A stretch of DNA of 64,000 nt, taken from contig URSS01000007.1 of the NCBI GenBank assembly GCA_900550545.1, positions 1-64,000 of the forward strand, read 5' to 3'. Positions 33,334-42,100 of the stretch are shown here, piece by piece. The position numbers and the translations under genes are program-made. This DNA is from an uncultured Lachnobacterium sp. Its GTDB lineage: Bacteria > Bacillota > Clostridia > Lachnospirales > Lachnospiraceae. The stretch's first letter is position 1. Each line of letters starts with the position of its first letter. The notes under the pieces are model-generated. The model saw only the letters and a list, made by a program, of their open reading frames with translations. It was not told the origin of the DNA and made no database searches.

Positions 33334-34686
33334 ATGAAAGAAAAGTACAAGCATTTATTGAATTTTATAGCGAACGTGCTGACACTTGCAATGGAAGCAG
33401 TTTGTTTCGGATGGGTCTGGTATGAGATTTATGTCCCACAGCTGAATAAGGCAAATAAATTTTCCATGAGAGGTAACTGGGCAGTGATTGGTATGTATGT
33501 GCTGTTTGTGTTCTTCTTTACAAAGGTGCTCGGGGGATATCGTATTGGTTATATGCGTTTGTCCGATATTGTTTTATCTCAGGTTTTGGCAGTCTTGCTG
33601 GCAATGGTTGTTTCTTATTTTGAAGTCTGTATGGTTGCCAATGATTATCTGACCCCGCGTCCATTGCTTCTGATGACGTTGACGGAGATTATATTTATTG
33701 TACCCTGGGTCTGTCTGGTACGGAAGTTTTACCAATGGCTGTATCCGCCGAGACAGATGCTCGTTATATATGGAAATTATTCACCGGATGATCTGATTGA
33801 CAAGATCAATACAAGAAAAGACAAATATAATATCTGTGCGGCACAGAGTTATCGCATCGGTTATGAAAAACTGTATCCGATGATTCGAAAGTATAACGCA
33901 GTACTTTTATGTGATCTTCCATCGGAAGCCCGTAACCAGATCATGAAATACTGTTATCAGGAATCCATTCGTACGTATGTCACACCGAAGATTTCGGATA
34001 TTCTGTTTCGAGGTGCGGATGATATTCACCTGTTTGATACACCACTGTTACTGTCACGGAATCAGGGACTTGGTATTGTAGATTTGTTTGTTAAGCGTAT
34101 TATGGATATCATAATATCATTGATTGGAATCGTGATTGCATCTCCATTTATGATTTTGATCGTATTGGCGATTAAACTGTATGACCGTGGACCAATTCTT
34201 TACAAGCAGGAACGCCTGACAAAAGATGGAAAACCGTTTATGATTTATAAATTTCGCAGCATGACCGTTCATTCGGAGGATGCAGGAGCAAGACTCGCAG
34301 CCAAAGGGGATGCCCGTGTGACACCGGTTGGAAGAGTGATCCGTGCAATTCATTTTGATGAACTGCCACAGCTTTTCAATATTTTAAAGGGCGACATGTC
34401 CGTTGTTGGACCAAGACCGGAACGTCAGGTAATCGCAGATCAGTACACAGAAGAAATTCCGGAGTTTGTTCTGCGCTTGAAAGTAAAAGCAGGACTGACA
34501 GGATATGCGCAGGTATATGGAAAGTATAATACGACACCATATGATAAGTTAAAACTTGACCTGACTTATATTGAAAATTATTCAGTATGGATGGATATCA
34601 AGATTCTTTTCCTTACATTTAAAATTCTGTTCGTACGGGAGAATACCGAAGGTGTGGATCAGAATCAGACGACAGCCATTAAGTAA
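33334..34686 (+). CDS. Polyprenyl-phosphate sugar-1-phosphate transferase (CpsE/WbaP type)
   Basis: This 450-residue protein has four N-terminal membrane segments (about 12-125), a cytoplasmic linker and the C-terminal bacterial sugar transferase domain (about 250-445). The reentrant hydrophobic helix IIISLIGIVIASPFMILIVL is followed by YKQERLTKDGKPFMIYKFRSM, LPQLFNILKGDMSVVGPRP and VKAGLTGYAQVYGKYNT. It puts the first sugar-phosphate on undecaprenyl phosphate and so begins the polymer encoded downstream. ATG 33334 is used because GAAGAGGAAAAG precedes it. This type of initiator, rather than TagO, suggests a capsule-like or hybrid teichoic polymer. Confidence 0.93.
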   Translation: MKEKYKHLLNFIANVLTLAMEAVCFGWVWYEIYVPQLNKANKFSMRGNWAVIGMYVLFVFFFTKVLGGYRIGYMRLSDIVLSQVLAVLLAMVVSYFEVCMVANDYLTPRPLLLMTLTEIIFIVPWVCLVRKFYQWLYPPRQMLVIYGNYSPDDLIDKINTRKDKYNICAAQSYRIGYEKLYPMIRKYNAVLLCDLPSEARNQIMKYCYQESIRTYVTPKISDILFRGADDIHLFDTPLLLSRNQGLGIVDLFVKRIMDIIISLIGIVIASPFMILIVLAIKLYDRGPILYKQERLTKDGKPFMIYKFRSMTVHSEDAGARLAAKGDARVTPVGRVIRAIHFDELPQLFNILKGDMSVVGPRPERQVIADQYTEEIPEFVLRLKVKAGLTGYAQVYGKYNTTPYDKLKLDLTYIENYSVWMDIKILFLTFKILFVRENTEGVDQNQTTAIK

Positions 34687-34715
34687 CAGAAATAATCTAT
34701 AATGAGGAAATAATA

Positions 34716-35771
34716 ATGAGTGATATAAAGATCAGTGTGATCATGCCGGTATACAATGTGGAGGCTTATGTAGCCAAAGCAATTGAAAGCATGCTGGCGC
34801 AGACATTAACCGATTTTGAGTTTTTAATTGTAGATGATGGAACAAAAGACAAAAGCGGAATTATCTGTGACGAATATGCAAAGAAAGATTCCCGTATTCA
34901 TGTGATTCACAAAGAAAATGGTGGAGCACCGAGTGCCAGAAATACAGCAATCGATATTGCAAAAGGCAAGTATATGTATTTTATGGATTCGGATGACTGG
35001 GCAGAGCCTACGATGTTAGAAGACATGTACGAACTTGCAGAGAAAAATGCTGCACAGCTGGTCGTATGCGGATTCTATATTGATACGTATTATGGAACGC
35101 AGCATCTTTCTGAAAAAATTTGTGTAGATAATAAAATTTACACAGACGCAGTTTCTTTCCGAAAGGAATCCTATCGATATTTTGATCGCAATATGCTTTA
35201 TACTCCGTGGAATAAATTATATCTGCGCTCTTTTATCGAGGAATATCATTTGCGGTTTCCTCAGACTTTATGGGATGATTTCCCATTCAATATTAGTTAT
35301 ATCCGGAATGTAGAGCGTGTGGTATTTTCTACAGATGCATATTATCACTTTATCCGTGCCCGTGCAGATTCTGAGACGAGTGCATATCGTGCAGACATGT
35401 ATGAAAAGAGGGAGGAAGAACACGGATGGCTTCTGGATTTATACAAGGAATGGAATGTGCAGTCAGAAGAAGCCAATGAGATGATCCAGCGACGTTATAT
35501 TGAACGTATGGTAGGATGCATTACAAATGTGACAAGCTCAAAGTGTACGCTTTCCGGAAAAGAAAGACGGGCACAAATCAGGGAGATGCTTCATAATCCG
35601 AGAGTGGATGTGGCATTGAAATATGCAAAGCCACGTTCGAAGTATATGAAGATTATGCTTGTCCCGATTCGGATGAAAAACACATATTTAACGTGGTTAG
35701 AGTCAGCAGTTATTACACATGTAAAAGAAAAAAATACCAGGCTTTTCGCAAAACTTAAGGCAGGAAGATAA
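34716..35771 (+). CDS. Family 2 glycosyltransferase
   Basis: This 351-residue cytoplasmic enzyme has an N-terminal GT-A domain (about 4-220) with ISVIMPVYNVEAYV, FEFLIVDDGTKDKS, NGGAPSARNTAIDIAKG and the DxD-type MDSDDW (about 90). The C-terminal part (about 230-351) is helical and basic. It probably adds the second sugar to the lipid-linked primer. ATG 34716 follows ATGAGGAAATA. One base separates its stop from the double LicD gene, so they are cotranscribed. Confidence 0.92.
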   Translation: MSDIKISVIMPVYNVEAYVAKAIESMLAQTLTDFEFLIVDDGTKDKSGIICDEYAKKDSRIHVIHKENGGAPSARNTAIDIAKGKYMYFMDSDDWAEPTMLEDMYELAEKNAAQLVVCGFYIDTYYGTQHLSEKICVDNKIYTDAVSFRKESYRYFDRNMLYTPWNKLYLRSFIEEYHLRFPQTLWDDFPFNISYIRNVERVVFSTDAYYHFIRARADSETSAYRADMYEKREEEHGWLLDLYKEWNVQSEEANEMIQRRYIERMVGCITNVTSSKCTLSGKERRAQIREMLHNPRVDVALKYAKPRSKYMKIMLVPIRMKNTYLTWLESAVITHVKEKNTRLFAKLKAGR

Positions 35772-35772
35772 T

Positions 35773-37515
35773 ATGGCGGGATTAGAGACAGATACGATAT
35801 TAAAAGAACGTTTGTCCCGAAAAAAGGGATTGCATCGCCTGACGCAGGAAGAAACCGACCATATCAAGAAAATAGTACTTGAAACAACACTTGATGTTGT
35901 AGAAATATGTGAACAGATGCAGATTCCCTATATGCTGGGAGGCGGTTCTGCATTAGGAGCTGTCCGGCACCAGGGTTTTATTCCGTGGGATGATGATATA
36001 GATTTAAATATTCCGAGAAAATATATCAATTCTTTATTGGATGAGATTGAACGAAGATATCCGGATAAATATTATGTAGAAGCTCCGCTTCGCACACCGG
36101 GATATTTGAGTTCGTTCATTCAGATTCATAGAAAAGGAACTGTATTTCAAGAATACCAGATACAGAAAAAAGAAAATTGTGGTATCAAGATCGATATCTT
36201 TGTAATAGAAAATACGTATGATAATGCGATTCGAAGGAAATGGCATGGAATATGCGTGCAGGGGGGCTTATTTTTTCTTTCCTGTTATCGTATGTTTGCA
36301 TGGAGAAAAGAGTTCAAAGAACTTGCATCCGGAGATAGTAAAGCCAGCAGGATTATGTTGCTCAAACGGAGTATTGGTGCAGCGTTTGCGATTGCACCAC
36401 AATTTTTGTATCGGTGTGTGCAAAAAAGCATGATGCGATGCAAAGAAGAAAATTCCAAATATATAACGATTCCATCCGGACGCAGACATTTCTTTGGGGA
36501 AATGTATGAGAGAAAGCCATTTATGGAAGTACAGAAAATGCCGTTTGAAGACTATTCTTTATGTGTGACAAAGGATTATGATGTGTATCTGTCACGACTG
36601 TATGGAGATTATATGTCGATTCCGCCGGAAGAAAAGCGGGAGCATCATGTGATTTATGATTTGAAATTCCCAGGTGAATATCATGCACCGCATCTGCTTT
36701 CAAAAAAAGAAGTGCAGCAGATGCTGGTAGGAATTCTTGATGCATTTGTTGCATATTGTCAAAAGCATGGACTACGCTATTATCTTGTTGGGGGAACACT
36801 TTTGGGGGCTGTCCGGCATCTGGGATTTATTCCATGGGATGACGATATTGATGTAGGAATGCCTAGAAAGGATTATGAAAGTTTCCTTCAGCTTGTAAAA
36901 AAGGAACCAGTGGCAGAACATCTTGTAGCCATTTCAGGTGAAGAAGGAACATTATCCAATCCTTATTGCGAACTGATTCATATTGGAACGCATTTAGATC
37001 GAAACAGTTCACAGTATATCCGGGAAAAATGTCAGGTACTTCACTTGTTTCTGGATATTTTTCCACAGGATGGCTGGCCAGAAGATGACAGAGAGGCACA
37101 GCGCCTTGCAAAAGATATGAAAAAGAAAAGGTATATGATTCAGAATGCCCGCGCAAAGATTGGAAAAGGAACATCTTTTCTACGGATTCTTGCAAAAACA
37201 CCAGCAGTTTTGTGGATGCGCATCATAGGTTATCAGCATGTGATTGACAAAATGAACCGGATTGCAAAGCGTTATGACTATGACACTTCAAAATATGTGG
37301 GAGCGATTACTTATGGAATCTATGGACCGGGAGAACGGTGTCTGCATGATGAGGTGGTGCAATTTACAGAAGTGATATTTGAGGGGAAAAAGTACGTGGC
37401 ACCTGGCTGTTATGACAAATATCTCAGGCAGATATTCGGAGATTACATGGTGCTTCCACCGGAAGAAAAGCGTGTGGATCATAAAATGAAGGTATGGGCA
37501 GAATTTGACGCATAG
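35773..37515 (+). CDS. Tandem double LicD domain protein
   Basis: This 580-residue protein contains two LicD nucleotidyltransferase-fold domains. The first (about 30-300) has GGGSALGAVRHQGFIPWDDD and the second (about 305-580) has GGTLLGAVRHLGFIPWDDDI. Both keep the metal-binding DDDID (about 73-77 and 356-360) and end in similar YGDYM.PPEEKR segments. LicD proteins transfer phosphocholine to teichoic acids or capsules; related animal FKTN/FKRP transfer ribitol phosphate from CDP-ribitol. No choline kinase or choline cytidylyltransferase gene lies in this window, whereas CDP-glycerol and IspD/TarI-like enzymes do. Substrate is therefore open. Most LicD proteins have one domain. Confidence 0.92.
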   Translation: MAGLETDTILKERLSRKKGLHRLTQEETDHIKKIVLETTLDVVEICEQMQIPYMLGGGSALGAVRHQGFIPWDDDIDLNIPRKYINSLLDEIERRYPDKYYVEAPLRTPGYLSSFIQIHRKGTVFQEYQIQKKENCGIKIDIFVIENTYDNAIRRKWHGICVQGGLFFLSCYRMFAWRKEFKELASGDSKASRIMLLKRSIGAAFAIAPQFLYRCVQKSMMRCKEENSKYITIPSGRRHFFGEMYERKPFMEVQKMPFEDYSLCVTKDYDVYLSRLYGDYMSIPPEEKREHHVIYDLKFPGEYHAPHLLSKKEVQQMLVGILDAFVAYCQKHGLRYYLVGGTLLGAVRHLGFIPWDDDIDVGMPRKDYESFLQLVKKEPVAEHLVAISGEEGTLSNPYCELIHIGTHLDRNSSQYIREKCQVLHLFLDIFPQDGWPEDDREAQRLAKDMKKKRYMIQNARAKIGKGTSFLRILAKTPAVLWMRIIGYQHVIDKMNRIAKRYDYDTSKYVGAITYGIYGPGERCLHDEVVQFTEVIFEGKKYVAPGCYDKYLRQIFGDYMVLPPEEKRVDHKMKVWAEFDA

Positions 37516-37569
37516 GGTATTACGTGATAAAATAGGCTGAATTTGTAAAATATAGGTAATGAGGTAATT

Positions 37570-38346
37570 ATGAAAAAATATATAGATTCATTCGTGAATT
37601 ATCGTTTTTTGCTGTGGGAACTGGTAAAAAAAGGAATTAAGTTAAAATACAGACGTTCTTATCTGGGTATCATCTGGTCATTGCTTGAGCCACTGCTCAC
37701 AATGATTGTCTTGACAATCGTATTTGGTACAATTTTGGGAAACCATGAGAAAACATTCCCTGTCTATATTTTGTGTGGTCGCTTACTGTATAATTTTTAT
37801 TCGACTTCGACTAAGGCAGGCCTGAGTTCAATAAGAAAGAACGCAGCCATGATAAAGAAAGTATATGTACCGAAATATCTCTACACATTATCAAGTATTT
37901 TATACAATTACATTATCTTTTTGATTTCTTTGCTAGTACTCGTTGCAGTGGGGGTTGTATTAGGCGTGAAACCAACAATCTATCTATTGCAGGCTCCGCT
38001 TGCATTGCTGCTGGTGCTGATGCTTGCTACAGGATGCAGCTTTATTTTGGCAACGCTTGGGGTATTTTTTCGTGATATGGAATATTTGTGGTCAGTTGCG
38101 TTAATGCTGATTATGTACATGTGTGCAATTTTCTATAAACCAGAGAGATTGTTATCAAGTGGCTTCTTCTGGATTTTGAAGTTTAATCCATTATACTGTA
38201 TTATCAGTATTTTCCGTGATGCAGTGTTTGGGCAGATGATGAATATGCACTATTTCCTGTATGCAGTGGGCTTTAGTGTTGTTACAATAGTGGTAGGATT
38301 AGTTTGTTTTATCAAAAAGCAGGATGAGTTCATCCTTCAGATTTAG
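37570..38346 (+). CDS. Polysaccharide/teichoic acid ABC exporter, permease (TagG-like)
   Basis: This 258-residue ABC-2 type permease has six hydrophobic segments and the family motif YRRSYLGIIWSLLEPLLTM near the N-terminus (about 27-45). With the ATPase encoded next it would carry the finished lipid-linked polymer across the membrane. ATG 37570 follows ATGAGG. The spacing to the ATPase gene is 15 bases. Confidence 0.93.
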   Translation: MKKYIDSFVNYRFLLWELVKKGIKLKYRRSYLGIIWSLLEPLLTMIVLTIVFGTILGNHEKTFPVYILCGRLLYNFYSTSTKAGLSSIRKNAAMIKKVYVPKYLYTLSSILYNYIIFLISLLVLVAVGVVLGVKPTIYLLQAPLALLLVLMLATGCSFILATLGVFFRDMEYLWSVALMLIMYMCAIFYKPERLLSSGFFWILKFNPLYCIISIFRDAVFGQMMNMHYFLYAVGFSVVTIVVGLVCFIKKQDEFILQI

Positions 38347-38361
38347 GATTGGGAGAATACC

Positions 38362-39156
38362 ATGAGTGAAAAGGCAATTGAATTAAAGCATGTCGGAATG
38401 AAATTCAATCTGAGTAAAGAGAAAGTTGACAGCTTGAAGGATTATTTGATTAAGTCCGTAAAAAGAGAGATGGAATTTAATGAATTCTGGGCATTGAAAG
38501 ATGTATCATTCTCTATTGAAAAAGGGGATCGTGTAGGAATTTTGGGACTGAATGGTGCAGGAAAGAGTACATTGTTAAAAGTAATTGCAGGCGTTTTTAA
38601 ACCGACAGAAGGAACGGTGATCAAGCATGGAAAGATTGCACCGCTTCTGGAGCTGGGAGCTGGTTTTGAAAAACAGTATACAGGACGTGAAAATATATAT
38701 TTATATGGAGCTGTGCTTGGATACAGTAAAAAATTTATTGATGAAAAGTATGATGAGATCGTTGAATTTTCCGAGTTGGGAGAATTTATTGATGTACCAT
38801 TACAGAATTATTCATCTGGAATGAAATCTAGACTTGGATTTTCAATTGCTACGATCGTATCACCTAAGATTCTGATTCTGGATGAAGTGCTTTCTGTGGG
38901 AGACGCAAAGTTCCGAAGAAAAAGTGAAAAGAAAGTAATGAGTATGTTTGACAGTGGAGTGACGGTATTGTTTGTGTCACATTCACTCGAGCAGGTAAAG
39001 CGTTTATGCAATAAAGCAATGATATTAGATCATGGTGAACTGATTACGTATGGAGATATCGATGAAGTAGCACCGATGTATGAAAAGATGATTGAGGGGC
39101 GGGAAGACGAACTGCCAAAACGAAAGAAGAAAAGAAAAAAGAGTGCATTGGCGTAA
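38362..39156 (+). CDS. Polysaccharide/teichoic acid ABC exporter, ATPase (TagH-like)
   Basis: This 264-residue ATPase has Walker A LGLNGAGKSTLLK (about 68-80), signature YSSGMKSRLGFSIA, Walker B ILILDEVLSVGD and H-loop FVSHS. The C-terminal end is a short Lys/Arg-rich tail (KRKKKRKKS), with no carbohydrate-binding domain such as in Wzt of some O-antigen systems. ATG 38362 follows GGGAG. It pairs with the permease gene immediately upstream. Confidence 0.94.
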   Translation: MSEKAIELKHVGMKFNLSKEKVDSLKDYLIKSVKREMEFNEFWALKDVSFSIEKGDRVGILGLNGAGKSTLLKVIAGVFKPTEGTVIKHGKIAPLLELGAGFEKQYTGRENIYLYGAVLGYSKKFIDEKYDEIVEFSELGEFIDVPLQNYSSGMKSRLGFSIATIVSPKILILDEVLSVGDAKFRRKSEKKVMSMFDSGVTVLFVSHSLEQVKRLCNKAMILDHGELITYGDIDEVAPMYEKMIEGREDELPKRKKKRKKSALA

Positions 39157-39174
39157 AGAGATAGGAGTCGCAAG

Positions 39175-42100
39175 ATGAGTGTATCGATTATTTGGAAACT
39201 GTCAGAAAAGGAAAAAGAGAATCAGATTACATTTGAAAATATCAGGGAGCAGATTGCAGAAAATAAGCAGTCTGTACAGATTCTGATTTATGCAAATGCA
39301 TGTGATAATGGGGAAAAATATGGCAGCGGACTTGAACAGACCGGAGCAAAAACACAATTGTGTGCATATGAGGGTACCGACACTGAAATTTATGCAGATG
39401 CACAGGAAAAAGTAACAGGAAGCCTGGTTACATTTTTATATGGAGGAGATCGTCTGTCGCAGGGAACTTTTGCAGAGGTGGAAAAGTCGGCAGATACATA
39501 TCCGGAATATAACATATTTATGTTGCGTAAGAAGATGCCGGATGGAACATATGGAGCATTTGCAACAGATCCAGCATCAAAGAAGATACTTGTAATAAAT
39601 CTTTTAAAAAAGTATTATTGTCACCCGTTTTATTTTGGGGGAACATTTTTAACAAGCTCTTTTTTTAAAAAGAATTCATTTCATCAGGAATTGGGAATGG
39701 AGACGGAAAGAGAGTATTTTCTGCGTGCAGCAGCAAGTCAGCAGAGCATTGTATTTTTTAATCATCTGATTTATGACAGCTCACAGGCAAAGGAAGGTGA
39801 TTTTACATTTTTTGAGGGAATCTATGAGGAAGACTGGTATGGAAAGTCGTTTACACAGTTCTGGATTCCGTTCCTTGCAGAGATGAAACAAAAATATGGA
39901 ATGGTTCCTATGTTTGTACAATATCATTTCATGTTTACGGTCAAAAGCCGTATTGTAAGCAATTTAAATAATCGTAACAAGCATGTGATTCCGCAGGGAG
40001 AAGAGATGACCTGCCTGGAGAAAGTCGGTGAGACATTTCAGTATATTGAGGATGATGTCTTATTTGATTGTCATAAAATTCCAGAATCGCAGATGGCTGA
40101 TTCGTGGAAATGGATCTATGGAATATTAAAGCATGGACAAAATTTCCGATTTGAAAAGCGTTATCTTTCCGGTTTTCCGTATTATGGCTCTGCGAATACC
40201 GTTTTTAATAAAATTGCAAATTTAAAAACAAACATTCTTTTTATGAATTATGAAGATGGATTTCTGAATATTGACGGAACTGTACATCCGATTTTGTATT
40301 CTATGGCTGATGAAATTTATCTTATGTTCGATGGAAAGAAGTATCCACTGAAATATAATCAGCGCTATGCGCTGACAAAAGTATTTGGTGTGAGTATGTA
40401 TAAGAGCCATGCATTTCATATGGAACTTCCAATGGATAAAGTAAATGATTGTCATATGTTTTGTTTCGCAAATTTCGGCAATGAATCCATTAAGATTAAT
40501 TTTACTTATGAATCACATTTCAGCCGCATGAGCGGAGCTTTCCTGAATAGTTATTGGAGCTTTGGACTTGAACAGCGTTATATGATGACAAAGTCTGAAG
40601 ATGGACTGCGGATTCGTAAGATATCCAAAAAGGAACAAAAGAAACAGGAACATGCGTTGTCAAAAGAAATGTTCTTATCATTTCAAAAACGTGCATGGCT
40701 GTTTTTGGCAATTCGTAAAGTATATTTTATGATGCGTCCGATTATGAAACGTAAGCCAATCTGGATGTATCTGGATAAAATATACAAAGGTGGTGATTCC
40801 TCCGAATACTTATACCGATATGCGAAAGAACAAAAGGATGGAATCCAGCATTATTACCTGGTTGATAAACATGCAACGGATTATCGCCGCTTGAAAAAAC
40901 TTGGGTACAAGCCATTGGTTCGTGGAAGCATTAAGCATAGACTTGTCTTTTTAATGGCAGATATGATGGTTATATCAAATTCTACCGTTTTTGCATTTAA
41001 CAATTATGGTTTGCCAAATTCAAGCTATGTCCGTGATATTGTGGATTTCCATGTATGTTGTGTGCAGCATGGTATGTCTGTACAGAAAATCGCAGTTGCA
41101 CAGAATCGTTTAAGAGATAATACAAGACTGTATTTTTGTGCTTCTAAGTATGAAATAGAGAATCTTAGTAGACCGGTCTATGATTATGTAGGATACAATG
41201 CTTTAAAACTGACAGGTGTACCGAGATATGATGGGTTGGTAAATGATGATAAAAAACAGATTATGATCAGTCCGACATGGCGCATGCAGGCAGCAGTACC
41301 TGTTCGAACAAGCGAAGGCGAGCAGAGAGATTATAATCCGTTGTTTAAAGAAAGCACATATTTTAAAGTGTTCAATTCATTGATCAATGATCCTCGTTTG
41401 ATTGAGGCTGCAAAGAAATATGGTTATAGAATCAAATATGTTTTACATCCAATTGTCAGTGCACAGGTTGATGATTTTGATAAAAATGATTATGTAGATG
41501 TAGTACCGGCTGTAGGTGATATGAGTTACGAAACAATGTTCCGTGAATCCAGTCTTATGGTTACAGATTTTTCCGGCATTCAGTTTGATTTTGCTTATAT
41601 GCGTAAGCCATTGGTATATTTGCATCACAAGGATATTCCGCAGCATTATGAAGAAGGAACATTCTTTTATGATACGATGGCATTCGGCGAAATTGCACAT
41701 GACAATGATGAATTGATTGATTTGCTCTGCGAGTATATGGCCAGTGGATGCAAAATGAAAGAAGAATATGTGCGTCGTGCGGATGACTTTTTCTATTATA
41801 ATGATCATCATAACTGTGAGCGCATTTATGATGTTATGATTGATTATCAAAATCGTAAGATTCTTCACAAAGTGAGTGATCGTACACACTTTGCATTCAA
41901 AGATGTGTCTGCTCCGGCAATTGATGCAGAACAGAGAAATAAAGCAATTGCAGCATTAGAGACAATTGCAGCTGCCAATGAGATTAAAATTGGTGAAAAG
42001 ACAGTAGCGGATCGGTATTATGATGAAAAGATCGAACCGAAGACGGTAGCTTTGGTCGGACTCGGCAAGAATGTCCGCGGAAGCATGCAGTATATTCTAA

